Shown here in pieces: positions 8,738 through 16,969 of a DNA stretch of 48,058 nucleotides. The stretch is from Sneathiella sp. Lineage in GTDB: Bacteria > Pseudomonadota > Alphaproteobacteria > Sneathiellales > Sneathiellaceae. The notes below the pieces were generated by a model. The model did no database searches, was not told the origin of the DNA, and was given only the letters and a program-made list of their open reading frames with translations. How positions within the stretch are numbered: position 1 is the stretch's first letter; each line of letters starts with the position of its first letter. The stretch is from positions 1 through 48,058 of the forward strand of contig JAEPMY010000012.1 in assembly GCA_017643685.1 (NCBI GenBank), written 5' to 3'. Position numbers and translations under genes: made by a program.

Positions 8738-10342
8738 TCAGGCGCTTTGTGGCGCTGATTTTATGACATCCTCGTCCACATAATCGGAAAATTGCTCAAA
8801 ATTCTCGATGAACAGGCTTACCAGATGGGCTGCCTGTTTGTCATACGCATCCTTATCCGCCCATGTATTGCGCGGGTTCAGGATATCTGTTGGGACCTCA
8901 CCGCATTTCGTTGGGATGGCAAGACCAAAGAATGGATCTTTCTCCATCGGAACATCGGCCAGTGTCCCGTCAAGGGCAGCGTTCACCAGCGCGCGGGTAT
9001 GTTTAATTGGCATCCGGTGTCCGGTGCCGTATGCACCGCCGGTCCAACCTGTGTTTACTAGCCAGCAATTCACCCCATGCTTGGCAATTTTATCACCAAG
9101 CAGTTTGGCATAAACGGATGGGTGGCGCGGCATAAACGGTGCCCCAAAGCAGGTAGAGAAGGTGGCCTGTGGCTCGTTGCCGAGACCTTTTTCTGTACCG
9201 GCCAGTTTGGCGGTATAGCCAGAGAGGAAGTGATACATGGCCTGCTCTGGGCTGAGCTTGGCAATTGGCGGGAGCACGCCAAAAGCATCTGCGGTCAGCA
9301 TTATCACATTCTTTGGGTTGCCCGCGATCCCGGTTTCCGACGCATTTGGAATGAACTCGATCGGATAAGACGCGCGGGTATTTTCCGTGTAGCGGTTATC
9401 ATCCAGATCCAGTTTGCCATTTTCATCCATGACCACATTTTCAAGGATGGTGCCGAAACGGCGGGTCGTGTCATAAATTTCAGGCTCTGCCTCTTCGGAA
9501 AGGCGGATTACTTTGGCGTAGCAGCCCCCTTCAAAATTGAACACGCCTTCATCGGACCAGCCATGTTCGTCATCACCGATCAACATCCGGCTCGCATCTG
9601 CGGACAGTGTGGTTTTACCTGTACCGGAGAGGCCAAAAAACACGGCACTGTCGCCTTCGTTGCTCACATTGACGGAGCAATGCATTGGCAGGATTTCTTT
9701 TTCCGGAAGCAGGTAGTTGAGGATTGAGAAGACAGATTTCTTGATTTCACCGGCATAGGAGGTGCCGCCAATGATCACAAGGCGCTCTGCAAAATTGGCG
9801 AGGACAAACACTTCTGATCGTGTGCCATCAACCGCTGGGTCCGCTTCGTAAGAGGGGACCTGTAGGACGGTAAATTCCGGTTTGAAATCATCCAGCTCAT
9901 CTGCTTTTGGCTGAATGAACATGTTGCGGGCAAAAAGGTTATGCCACGCACATTCAGTGACAATCCGAACCGGCAGGCGGTTGTCGCCATCGGCGCCAGC
10001 ATAACAATCCTGAACAAAGACTTCTTTATTCGCTAGATATTCGAGCATTTTCTGATGCAGGCTGGCAAATTTGGTTTGCTCAAATGGCTTGTTGACCTTG
10101 CCCCACCAGATATTGTCTTTGCTGGTTTCTTCTTCGACGATGAATTTATCATTGGCGGACCGGCCTGTATGTTGGCCGGTGATGGCGACCAGGGCGCCTC
10201 CTTCTGATAATTTCGCCTCTCCCCGTGTCAGGGCCTCGGTATAAAGGGCGGCGGCGGACAAATTCCAATGTGCCACACCCACATTTTCAAGCCCTTGATT
10301 TTCCAGTCCGTAAGAACTCTTACGAGGTCCCTTATTTTCCAC
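8738..10342 (-). CDS. pckA: Phosphoenolpyruvate carboxykinase (ATP)
   Basis: A 534-residue ATP-dependent PEP carboxykinase converting oxaloacetate to PEP, the entry step of gluconeogenesis. Visible are the P-loop GLSGTGKTT (237-245), the metal-binding kinase-2 motif LIGDDEHGW (254-262), FEGGCYAK, and the early family segment [14 protein letters not shown]. The GTG start at 10342 is chosen because GGAGAGG lies about 5-8 bases upstream and because homologues begin at the equivalent of [10 protein letters not shown]. The frame continues open for another 44 codons upstream, but that region is AT-rich promoter DNA. It is divergent from chvI, the standard alphaproteobacterial arrangement. In rhizobia, ChvI controls pckA. 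Confidence 0.97.
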   Translation of the reverse strand: MENKGPRKSSYGLENQGLENVGVAHWNLSAAALYTEALTRGEAKLSEGGALVAITGQHTGRSANDKFIVEEETSKDNIWWGKVNKPFEQTKFASLHQKMLEYLANKEVFVQDCYAGADGDNRLPVRIVTECAWHNLFARNMFIQPKADELDDFKPEFTVLQVPSYEADPAVDGTRSEVFVLANFAERLVIIGGTSYAGEIKKSVFSILNYLLPEKEILPMHCSVNVSNEGDSAVFFGLSGTGKTTLSADASRMLIGDDEHGWSDEGVFNFEGGCYAKVIRLSEEAEPEIYDTTRRFGTILENVVMDENGKLDLDDNRYTENTRASYPIEFIPNASETGIAGNPKNVIMLTADAFGVLPPIAKLSPEQAMYHFLSGYTAKLAGTEKGLGNEPQATFSTCFGAPFMPRHPSVYAKLLGDKIAKHGVNCWLVNTGWTGGAYGTGHRMPIKHTRALVNAALDGTLADVPMEKDPFFGLAIPTKCGEVPTDILNPRNTWADKDAYDKQAAHLVSLFIENFEQFSDYVDEDVIKSAPQSA

Positions 10343-10397
10343 TGCGCCTCTCCAATTTTCTAGCTCATTTAAGTCATTCAGGATCAAAAGTTTGGAA

Positions 10398-10426
10398 AGG
10401 ATAAGGAAGGCAATTGGGGGGTGCAA
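10398..10426 (-). promoter_or_regulatory. Putative pckA promoter
   Basis: On the minus strand, TTGCAC (10426-10421) and TATCCT (10403-10398) are 17 bases apart. This gives a leader of about 50 bases before the pckA GTG. The assignment is by consensus match only. Confidence 0.45.
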
Positions 10427-10591
10427 CAACTGGAGACGCGAAATATTCAAAAAACTGAAATTTTTTTGACGCAATTTCGTTTTATTTTCGCTTCCCTTTT
10501 ATTTGCGGAAATTACGAAAAGGATTAACCAATTTTTTCTGTTGGTTGAAAAACTTTGATCAAATGATCAGATTTTGGAGAGGTGAATTTTT

Positions 10592-10611
10592 CATATGATG
10601 GTCATCATATG
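10592..10611. promoter_or_regulatory. Perfect 20-bp palindrome, putative operator
   Basis: CATATGATG, GT, CATCATATG: two perfect 9-bp arms around a 2-base centre. It lies about 165 bp upstream of the predicted pckA -35 and about 120 bp upstream of the chvI -10. The arrangement is typical of a dimeric regulator site. The regulator is unknown. Confidence 0.5.
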
Positions 10612-10686
10612 GATTCACTAATGAGCAAATTCGCGCCCGTAAACTTACCAGACAAAGTATGAAAGGAATGTGAAATTGCCTCCATA

Positions 10687-10740
10687 GTGCCCCGCTTGTG
10701 CCTTATTTGTGCCAAATGGGGCGTGGTAATAAGGTAATAT
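10687..10740 (+). promoter_or_regulatory. Putative ChvI-dependent chvI promoter with three phased GTGCC repeats
   Basis: GTGCC occurs at 10687, 10698 and 10709, exactly 11 bases apart. The third repeat reaches the position where a -35 element should be. A good -10, TAATAT (10735-10740), lies downstream with no recognisable -35. OmpR/PhoB-class regulators bind 11-bp direct repeats that replace the -35, so this looks like an activator-dependent, perhaps autoregulated, promoter. The assignment to ChvI is inferred from position. Confidence 0.5.
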
Positions 10741-10779
10741 GTCGCATATATTATGGGCTTAATAGAAAAGGGGACGCTG

Positions 10780-11481
10780 GTGGCTACAAGAATTGCGCTG
10801 GTTGATGATGATCAGAATATCCTGACGACCGTATCCATTCTTTTGGAGTCGGAAGGGTTCCATGTAAGCAAGTTTTCGGACGGCGAAGCCGCCCTTGAAG
10901 CCTTTGCGGATACCCCGCCAGACCTTGCGGTTCTGGACATTAAGATGCCGCGAATGGATGGAATGGAACTGCTTAATCGGTTGCGCCGCACCTCTAACCT
11001 GCCGGTTATTTTCCTCACGTCTAAAGATGATGAAATTGACGAGTTTCTTGGTCTTAAAATGGGCGCGGATGACTATGTGAAAAAGCCGTTTTCACAGCGC
11101 CTGCTGGTAGAGCGGATCCGCACTGTGCTGCGCCGTCATAAAGCTAAAGAAAGTAGCGGCGAGACCGAAGAGGAAGATGTTCTGGTTCGCGGCCGCCTGC
11201 GCCTTGATAGCGTGCGTCATGCCTGTTACTGGGATGAGCAGGAAGTGACCCTGACCGTTACCGAATTTATGTTGCTGCATTGCCTGGCCCTGCGCCCCGG
11301 TCATGTGAAAAGCCGCGATCAGCTGATGGATGCGGCCTATGATGATAACATTTACGTAGATGACCGGACCATCGATAGTCATATTAAGCGTCTGCGTAAG
11401 AAAATCCGCTCGGTCGATCCTGAGTTTTCCGCTATTGAAACCCTTTACGGTGTGGGATATCGCTTTAAAGAGAAAGTGTAA
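10780..11481 (+). CDS. chvI: Two-component response regulator ChvI (OmpR family)
   Basis: A 233-residue response regulator with a receiver domain and an OmpR-type winged-helix output domain. The acidic pocket is VDDD (8-11), the phosphoacceptor is Asp53 in [12 protein letters not shown], and the switch residues are T80 and the Lys of VKKPF (K102). The C-terminal half carries [39 protein letters not shown] and VGYRF, all typical of DNA-binding OmpR-type domains. The GTG start at 10780 follows AAAGGGGA. An upstream in-frame ATG (10753) adds nine residues that do not fit the family. ChvG-ChvI is a conserved alphaproteobacterial system for envelope, acid or host-associated responses. It lies 21 bases before chvG. 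Confidence 0.95.
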   Translation: MATRIALVDDDQNILTTVSILLESEGFHVSKFSDGEAALEAFADTPPDLAVLDIKMPRMDGMELLNRLRRTSNLPVIFLTSKDDEIDEFLGLKMGADDYVKKPFSQRLLVERIRTVLRRHKAKESSGETEEEDVLVRGRLRLDSVRHACYWDEQEVTLTVTEFMLLHCLALRPGHVKSRDQLMDAAYDDNIYVDDRTIDSHIKRLRKKIRSVDPEFSAIETLYGVGYRFKEKV

Positions 11482-11502
11482 CCAGTCAGGGTTGAGGCGC
11501 CG

Positions 11503-13221
11503 GTGGGGCAGGACGATAAAACAGAAGATCAGGATCTGAAAGGTGAGGCGGTCAGTCTCGCAACCCTTGAGGATGTCCGCCCCAAAAAGAGGGAACGGCG
11601 AAAAGCCCGTGGTCGAAGATGGGCTCCTTTCTCTTCCCTCTCCAACCGAATTATGGCCATCAATCTCTTCTCGCTGGTATTTCTGGCGGGGGGTATTCTT
11701 TATCTGGATCAGTTTCGCGTCGGCCTTGTGGAAGCGCGCCTTCAGGCGCTGAATACCAACGGTCGAATGATCGCGGGTGCCCTGGGTGAGGCGTCCCTGC
11801 ATGATCCTTTTTCAAGTGAATTACGGCCCAGCTCTTTGGAGACCCGTTCCGTTCGAAGTGTCCTTCGGCGCCTAGCCATTGTGACCGGGACGACCGCGCT
11901 TTTATATGATCGGGATGGGGATTTGATCGCCGACAGCCGTCTGTTGATTTCTGCGGGGCGTGAGATTTTGAACGAGCCGCTACCGCCGCCTGAGGCCACG
12001 GGCAAAGTGCGCGGGCTTTTCGAAGATATCTATGATTTGCTGGCAGACTTGTTGCCCGCGTCACGCGAATACCCGTTATTTCCAGCGGGCAAATTACAGC
12101 GGGGCGATATTCTGGACGAGGTGAATACCGCTATCGCCGGGCGGGATGACGCGGTTATCAGACAGCGCAATGACGGTACCCTGATGTTGACCGTTGCCAT
12201 TCCCGTACAAGGATTTAAGCAGATTTTGGGCGGGTTGTTGCTGGTTGAAGATGGTGCCGCTATTGATGAAGCTGTGAAATCCGCGCAGGTCACCACATTG
12301 ATCGTTTTTGCGATTACGCTGGTTATCAACCTACTGCTGTCTTTGTTCCTTGCCCGGACCATTGCCCGGCCTATTCATGATCTGGCGGTTGGTGCGGATA
12401 AAGTACGGCTTGGTCTGGGGCGGCGTGTTGAGATCCCTGATTTTACCGATCGGCAGGATGAAATTGGCGACCTGTCCGGCTCTTTCAAGAATATGACCAG
12501 CGCACTTTATGACCGGATGGATGCGGTGGAAAGCTTTGCTGCTGATGTGGCGCATGAGCTGAAAAACCCGCTGACTTCCCTTGGCACGGCTGTGGATACG
12601 TTCAGCCGGATCAAAGATGAAGAGAACCGCGCCAAGCTATTGTCGGTTATCTCAAGCGACGTGAAACGCCTTGATCGCCTGATCACGGATATTTCTGCTG
12701 CCAGCCGCTTGGATGCAGAACTTTCCAGATCCGAAGGAGAGCCCGTCTCTATCGTAGAGCTGATCGATAGCGTTGTAGATATGTATCGCCACGGCCGCGG
12801 ACCGGAGGGGATCTCCATTGAAGTGGAGACGAGCCATCATGAACTGACCGTAACGGGTCTGCCCGGTCGTTTGGGGCAGGTTTTGCGAAACCTGATCGAA
12901 AATGCGCTGTCTTTCTCGCCAACGGGGGGCGTTGTGCTGATCCGGGCATCTGAGGATGTGGACCGGCGCGGGAACCGTTGGGTTCAGATTGACGTCGAAG
13001 ATCAGGGGCCGGGTATCCCTGCCAATAAATTGGATAGCATTTTTAACCGGTTCTATACGGAACGCCCGGCGGGCGAGGATTTTGGCCAGCATTCGGGCCT
13101 GGGTTTAAGTATTTCCAAGCTGATTGTGGATGCTCATAACGGAACCATTCGGGCCAGTAACCGCATCAGCTCTGACGGATCGGTCATTGGCGCGCGCTTT
13201 ACCGCCCGCTTGCCTGTTTAA
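11503..13221 (+). CDS. chvG: Sensor histidine kinase ChvG
   Basis: A 572-residue membrane histidine kinase, partner of ChvI. A basic N-terminal cytoplasmic tail is followed by a transmembrane segment (about 50-68), a large periplasmic sensor region, a second transmembrane segment (about 264-286), a HAMP domain, a HisKA domain with the phosphoacceptor His351 in VAHELKNPLTSL, and an ATPase domain with N-box RNLIENAL, G1 DQGPGIP and G2 GLGLSISK. The GTG start is supported by GAGG upstream. Homologues (ExoS, BvrS) are kept inactive by a periplasmic repressor, ExoR, which is not in this window. The downstream hprK gene links the system to PTS phosphorylation. Confidence 0.94.
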   Translation: MGQDDKTEDQDLKGEAVSLATLEDVRPKKRERRKARGRRWAPFSSLSNRIMAINLFSLVFLAGGILYLDQFRVGLVEARLQALNTNGRMIAGALGEASLHDPFSSELRPSSLETRSVRSVLRRLAIVTGTTALLYDRDGDLIADSRLLISAGREILNEPLPPPEATGKVRGLFEDIYDLLADLLPASREYPLFPAGKLQRGDILDEVNTAIAGRDDAVIRQRNDGTLMLTVAIPVQGFKQILGGLLLVEDGAAIDEAVKSAQVTTLIVFAITLVINLLLSLFLARTIARPIHDLAVGADKVRLGLGRRVEIPDFTDRQDEIGDLSGSFKNMTSALYDRMDAVESFAADVAHELKNPLTSLGTAVDTFSRIKDEENRAKLLSVISSDVKRLDRLITDISAASRLDAELSRSEGEPVSIVELIDSVVDMYRHGRGPEGISIEVETSHHELTVTGLPGRLGQVLRNLIENALSFSPTGGVVLIRASEDVDRRGNRWVQIDVEDQGPGIPANKLDSIFNRFYTERPAGEDFGQHSGLGLSISKLIVDAHNGTIRASNRISSDGSVIGARFTARLPV

Positions 13222-13283
13222 TCCCAATCATGACGGCGTGATGCCGCATTGACAGGCATGCGCCTTGGGTGCACCCTCTCGCC

Positions 13284-13739
13284 ATGATAAAAATTCATGC
13301 GACCACTGTTGCCATTGATCAACAAGGTATTTTACTGATGGGACCTTCGGGTTCAGGTAAGTCAGATCTGGCGCTTCGGCTGCTGGAGGCCGGGGCCAAG
13401 CTTGTCTCGGACGATTATACAGAGATCAGCTTAGAAGACGGGCGGCTTATGGCGCGCCCGCCGGTCACCATTGCGGGTCTGATGGAGGTTCGGGGCATGG
13501 GCGTGATCAAGGTCCCTTTTCTGCATGAAATATCTCTGTCACTTGCCTGTGATCTGATGACGGCATCTGAAATTGAGCGCTTTCCAGAGGGGCCCATGAC
13601 CCGTGAATTTGATGGATATCTGCTCCCTACCCTGCCGTTGGATGGGCTGGCCGCGTCTGCCCTTGCGCGTATTCAGTTTGCGCTGAGGCATTTGGAGGGA
13701 ATGGCGATTGGGCCGGATAAAGAAGGATTGTTGAAATGA
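13284..13739 (+). CDS. hprK: HPr kinase/phosphorylase, short alphaproteobacterial form
   Basis: A 151-residue protein corresponding only to the catalytic C-terminal domain of the roughly 310-residue Gram-positive HprK. It phosphorylates and dephosphorylates a serine on HPr. Visible are the Walker A GPSGSGKS (20-27), DDYTEI after the first lobe (about 43-48) and the HprK signature MEVRGMGVIKVP (67-78). The ATG at 13284 is preferred. A GTG at 13269 is also in frame and neither has a strong ribosome-binding site. It overlaps rapZ by 4 bases. Short HprK next to ChvGI is typical of the class. Confidence 0.92.
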   Translation: MIKIHATTVAIDQQGILLMGPSGSGKSDLALRLLEAGAKLVSDDYTEISLEDGRLMARPPVTIAGLMEVRGMGVIKVPFLHEISLSLACDLMTASEIERFPEGPMTREFDGYLLPTLPLDGLAASALARIQFALRHLEGMAIGPDKEGLLK

Positions 13740-14599
13740 CCACCAACCTGACCCGCATTGTTCTGATTACCGGCCTGTCCGGAGCGGGTAAATCAACCAC
13801 CCTGAAACAGTTTGAAGATCTGGGGTGGGAAGTTGCGGATAATATTCCGATTTCCCTTCTGGCGCCCATGGTGCGAGAGATCGCCCGCGAAGGAGGACGC
13901 AGTATCGCCGTTGGTGTGGATACCCGTACCCGCGGGTTTACGTCCGAAAAAGTCTTGTCGTTGATCGGAGAGTTGAAAGATGATCCGACAAATGATGTCA
14001 GACTTCTGTTTCTGGATTGCGACGCGGCCAAATTGCAGCAACGCTTTACCGAAACCCGGCGGCGCCATCCGATGGCAGCAGACCGCCCGGTGATGGATGG
14101 GATTATGCAGGAGAAAAAACTCCTTCGTCCCATAGCCGAAGAAGCGGATGACTTGATCGATAGCACTTTGCTTGCCCTGCCAGAGTTGCGCCAGCAATTG
14201 ATTAGCCGGTATTCGCTGGATGATCGGCCAGCGCTCAGTATCACGGTGACTTCTTTCTCGTTTAAGAAGGGTTTGCCGCGGGAGGCGGATTTGGTCTTTG
14301 ATATGCGGTTTTTACGAAACCCCTATTATGATCCAGATCTTCGGGAGAAAACCGGTGAGCAGAAAGAGGTTGCGGACTATATTGCGCAGGATCCAGCCTT
14401 CGCCCCTTTTGTTACCCAGTTGAAAGCAATGATGGATTTGCTGCTGCCGCGCTATCTGGAAGAGGGGAAATCCTACCTGACCATCGCGATCGGATGTACA
14501 GGGGGCAGACACCGTTCTGTTTGTGTGGCTGAAATTATCAATGACCATATTGAAAGAAACGGGTATCTTACGCATCTTGTTCATCGCGACCGCCCTTGA
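13736..14599 (+). CDS. rapZ: RNase adapter protein RapZ
   Basis: A 287-residue P-loop protein. In E. coli RapZ binds the small RNA GlmZ and senses glucosamine-6-phosphate. In most alphaproteobacteria its targets are unknown. The N-terminal nucleotide-binding domain has Walker A GLSGAGKST (13-21) and a Walker B-like LLFLDCDA. The C-terminal domain has AIGCTGGRHRSV, the hallmark of the family. The ATG overlaps the hprK stop in ATGA, implying translational coupling. A 60-base gap then precedes the EIIA gene. Confidence 0.93.
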   Translation: MTTNLTRIVLITGLSGAGKSTTLKQFEDLGWEVADNIPISLLAPMVREIAREGGRSIAVGVDTRTRGFTSEKVLSLIGELKDDPTNDVRLLFLDCDAAKLQQRFTETRRRHPMAADRPVMDGIMQEKKLLRPIAEEADDLIDSTLLALPELRQQLISRYSLDDRPALSITVTSFSFKKGLPREADLVFDMRFLRNPYYDPDLREKTGEQKEVADYIAQDPAFAPFVTQLKAMMDLLLPRYLEEGKSYLTIAIGCTGGRHRSVCVAEIINDHIERNGYLTHLVHRDRP

Positions 14600-14659
14600 G
14601 GCCCCCGCGTAAACAGGATAAAAGATCGGGGAATTACCTATATTGATGAGGTTTGTCGA

Positions 14660-15064
14660 ATGATTGGTATGGTACTGGTGACACACGGCCGTCTGGCGGA
14701 AGAGTTTGTCGCAGCAACTGAACATGTGGTGGGACCGCAGGATCAGGTGCGGGCCATTTCCATCGGACCGGATGATGATATGGAACAGCGCCGTCAGGAT
14801 ATTCTGGATGCTGTTGCTGATGTGGAAACCGGCTCTGGTGTTATTCTGCTGACCGATATGTTTGGCGGGACCCCTTCCAACCTCGCCATTTCCGTCATGG
14901 AAAAAGCCAATGTGGAAGTGATCGCCGGTATTAATCTGCCAATGCTGATCAAGTTGGCCAGCCTTCGCGGTGAGGACAATATGGAAAAAGCCGTTGCGGC
15001 GGCGCAGGAATCGGGCCGTAAATACATCAATGTGGCCTCTCATCTCTTGTCCACCAAGTCGTAA
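14660..15064 (+). CDS. PTS system mannose-type EIIA component
   Basis: A 134-residue stand-alone EIIA of the mannose/fructose/sorbose class, which takes phosphate from HPr. The active-site histidine is His9 in VLVTHGRLAEEF, and TDMFGGTPSNLA is the family signature around residues 73-84. No membrane EIIB, EIIC or EIID components are nearby, so this phosphorelay is regulatory rather than a sugar transporter, as is usual in alphaproteobacteria. GAGG precedes the ATG. The HPr gene follows after 11 bases. Confidence 0.93.
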   Translation: MIGMVLVTHGRLAEEFVAATEHVVGPQDQVRAISIGPDDDMEQRRQDILDAVADVETGSGVILLTDMFGGTPSNLAISVMEKANVEVIAGINLPMLIKLASLRGEDNMEKAVAAAQESGRKYINVASHLLSTKS

Positions 15065-15075
15065 GTGGTCGGTAG

Positions 15076-15351
15076 ATGAGCGAGATTGTCAAAAAGTCCC
15101 TGCAAATTGAAAATCAAAGGGGTTTGCATGCGCGGGCCGCGGCGAAATTTGTCAAATGTGCCGAAGAATTTGATGCTGAGGTGATGGTCACGAAAGATGA
15201 CAATCACGTCTCTGGCACCTCGATCATGGGGTTGATGATGTTGGCTGCGTCCAAAGGGACGTCTATTGATATTCAGGTTAGCGGAAGTCAGGCCGCCGAT
15301 GCGGCCGCCGCTATTGAAACATTGGTCAATGATCGCTTCGGCGAGGAGTAA
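15076..15351 (+). CDS. ptsH: Phosphocarrier protein HPr (NPr type)
   Basis: A 91-residue HPr. The phosphorelay histidine is His18 in NQRGLHARAAAKF, and the regulatory serine targeted by HprK is Ser49 in GTSIMGLMML. Both sites are intact, matching the presence of hprK upstream. Enzyme I (ptsP) is not in the window. A strong terminator follows 25 bases after the stop, closing the chvI-to-ptsH transcription unit. Confidence 0.94.
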   Translation: MSEIVKKSLQIENQRGLHARAAAKFVKCAEEFDAEVMVTKDDNHVSGTSIMGLMMLAASKGTSIDIQVSGSQAADAAAAIETLVNDRFGEE

Positions 15352-15376
15352 TTCAATACCCAATAGCGGACAACAG

Positions 15377-15399
15377 GCGGGGTTTACCCCGCTTTTTTT
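15377..15399 (+). terminator. Rho-independent terminator after ptsH
   Basis: GCGGGG (15377-15382), loop TTTA, CCCCGC (15387-15392), followed by seven T residues. Confidence 0.9.
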
Positions 15400-15427
15400 G
15401 TGTCTGATTAATGTTTAGGTAACCATG

Positions 15428-15447
15428 ATATAAAGATGTCTTTATAT
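15428..15447. promoter_or_regulatory. Perfect 20-bp palindrome upstream of ahcY, putative SahR-type operator
   Basis: ATATAAAGA, TG, TCTTTATAT: two perfect 9-bp arms around a 2-base centre, ending 5 bases before the -35 of the predicted ahcY promoter. The shape and sequence resemble operators of ArsR-type SahR/methionine-cycle regulators in proteobacteria. That match is from memory and needs a motif comparison. Confidence 0.6.
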
Positions 15448-15452
15448 ATTTC

Positions 15453-15481
15453 TTGAACCTCTTTCAGAGACCTGTTATACA
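15453..15481 (+). promoter_or_regulatory. Putative ahcY promoter
   Basis: TTGAAC (15453-15458) and TATACA (15476-15481) are 17 bases apart, giving a leader of about 60 bases. The leader can form a small hairpin (GACAGA 15486-15491 with TCTGTC 15503-15508). I do not see the conserved core of a SAH or SAM-II riboswitch in it. Confidence 0.6.
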
Positions 15482-15550
15482 GCGCGACAGATCGTGGTGG
15501 TTTCTGTCTTTTGGTACCGCCGGCCTGAACTTCATGAAGGAAAAATATCC

Positions 15551-16846
15551 ATGACACAGACTGAGGATTTCAAGGTTGCAGACATGTCCCTGGCGGACTG
15601 GGGTCGCAAGGAAATCAAGATTGCCGAAACAGAAATGCCGGGCCTGATGGCGCTGCGCGATGAGTTTGGATCAAGCCAGCCACTCAAAGGCGCCCGCATT
15701 GCCGGTTGCCTGCACATGACCATTCAGACAGCGGTTCTGATTGAAACACTGACAGCCCTCGGCGCGGAAGTGCGCTGGTCTTCCTGTAATATCTTCTCCA
15801 CTCAGGATCAGGCGGCGGCTGCTATTGCTGCAACGGGCGTTCCTGTTTTTGCTTGGAAAGGCATGAGCGAGGAAGAGTTCTGGTGGTGCATTGAGAAAAC
15901 GATCGATGGTCCAAACGGATGGCGTCCGAACCTGATCCTCGATGACGGTGGTGATCTGACCCAGATCATGCACGACAAATATCCAACATATCTGGATGAC
16001 ATCAAAGGTCTGTCCGAAGAGACAACAACCGGTGTTCACCGTCTGTATGAAATGGCGAAAGCGGGCACCTTGAAAGTGCCTGCGATCAACGTCAATGACA
16101 GTGTGACCAAATCCAAATTTGATAACCTGTATGGTTGCCGCGAAAGCCTTGTAGACGGCATCAAGCGGGCAACAGATGTGATGGTTGCGGGTAAGGTTGC
16201 CGTTGTTGCCGGTTACGGCGATGTTGGTAAAGGCTCTGCTGCGTCCCTTCGCTCTCAGGGTGCGCGCGTGCTCGTCACTGAAATCGATCCGATTTGCGCA
16301 CTTCAGGCCTCTATGGAAGGGTATGAAGTGGTCACTATGGAAGATGCAGCGCCCCATGGCGATATCTTCGTGACAACAACTGGTAATGTGGACGTGATCA
16401 CAATCGATCACATGCGTGCCATGAAAGACCGTGCGATTGTCAGCAACATTGGCCATTTCGATTCCGAAATTCAGATTGAAGCACTTCGCAACTACCCATG
16501 GCACAATGTGAAGCCACAGGTTGACGAAGTTGAATTCCCAGATGGCAAACGCATCATCGTTCTGGCGGAAGGCCGCCTTGTGAACCTTGGCTGCGCAACA
16601 GGTCACCCAAGCTTCGTGATGAGTGCGTCCTTCACCAACCAGGTGCTGGCTCAGATCGAGCTGTGGGAGCGTTCCGCAAACTACAAAAACGAAGTTTACG
16701 TTCTGCCGAAACATCTGGACGAGAAAGTGGCTACTCTGCACCTTGGGAAACTGGGTGTGAAGCTCACAACACTTTCCGATAAACAGGCCGAATATATCGG
16801 TGTGCCGCAGGCTGGTCCGTTCAAGCCAGAGCACTACCGTTACTAA
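15551..16846 (+). CDS. ahcY: Adenosylhomocysteinase
   Basis: A 431-residue S-adenosylhomocysteine hydrolase, splitting SAH into adenosine and homocysteine to relieve product inhibition of methyltransferases. It uses tightly bound NAD. Visible are [17 protein letters not shown] near residue 50, the NAD-binding loop [22 protein letters not shown], and the C-terminal [13 protein letters not shown] ending in PFKPEHYRY, which supplies the cofactor-contacting Lys/Tyr tail. The ATG at 15551 follows AAGGA (15537-15541). The longer frame upstream covers promoter DNA. It is monocistronic, with its own promoter and terminator. Confidence 0.97.
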   Translation: MTQTEDFKVADMSLADWGRKEIKIAETEMPGLMALRDEFGSSQPLKGARIAGCLHMTIQTAVLIETLTALGAEVRWSSCNIFSTQDQAAAAIAATGVPVFAWKGMSEEEFWWCIEKTIDGPNGWRPNLILDDGGDLTQIMHDKYPTYLDDIKGLSEETTTGVHRLYEMAKAGTLKVPAINVNDSVTKSKFDNLYGCRESLVDGIKRATDVMVAGKVAVVAGYGDVGKGSAASLRSQGARVLVTEIDPICALQASMEGYEVVTMEDAAPHGDIFVTTTGNVDVITIDHMRAMKDRAIVSNIGHFDSEIQIEALRNYPWHNVKPQVDEVEFPDGKRIIVLAEGRLVNLGCATGHPSFVMSASFTNQVLAQIELWERSANYKNEVYVLPKHLDEKVATLHLGKLGVKLTTLSDKQAEYIGVPQAGPFKPEHYRY

Positions 16847-16866
16847 TAGGTTGCACTACCGAAAAG

Positions 16867-16893
16867 AAAGGGGCGCTGGTCGCCCCTTTTTTT
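16867..16893 (+). terminator. Rho-independent terminator of ahcY
   Basis: AAAGGGGCG (16867-16875), loop CTGGT, CGCCCCTTT (16881-16889), continuing into a T run. Confidence 0.92.
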
Positions 16894-16969
16894 CTGCAAA
16901 GATGTCAGTTTTTTGGTTAAGATCATTTCCCGAACAGCGTATTGAAAACGATTGTGGTTTAGGGAACTT

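Larger units (their letters stand above)
10343..10779. promoter_or_regulatory. pckA-chvI divergent regulatory region
   Basis: This 437-bp non-coding stretch is AT-rich and dense in symmetrical elements. A hairpin AACCAA/TTGGTT lies at 10526-10546. Two TGATCA palindromes occur near 10555-10570. A perfect 20-bp palindrome is at 10592-10611, and three GTGCC repeats are at 10687-10713. No convincing small gene is visible on either strand. Both flanking genes are expected targets of ChvI, so regulation from shared DNA is likely. Confidence 0.7.

Noticed and set aside
10343-10474. Long N-terminal extension of PckA (44 extra codons in frame)
   Set aside because: The region is AT-rich, contains a credible pckA promoter and lacks family similarity. 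The GTG at 10342 has a strong ribosome-binding site.
15482-15550. Possible SAH or SAM riboswitch in the ahcY leader
   Set aside because: The leader is only about 60 bases and I cannot find the conserved SAH or SAM-II core. A small hairpin alone does not support a riboswitch.
15671-16834. 387-codon open frame on the minus strand inside ahcY
   Set aside because: It lies wholly inside ahcY, its translation is rich in Phe, His and Cys as expected of a shadow frame, and it matches no family.
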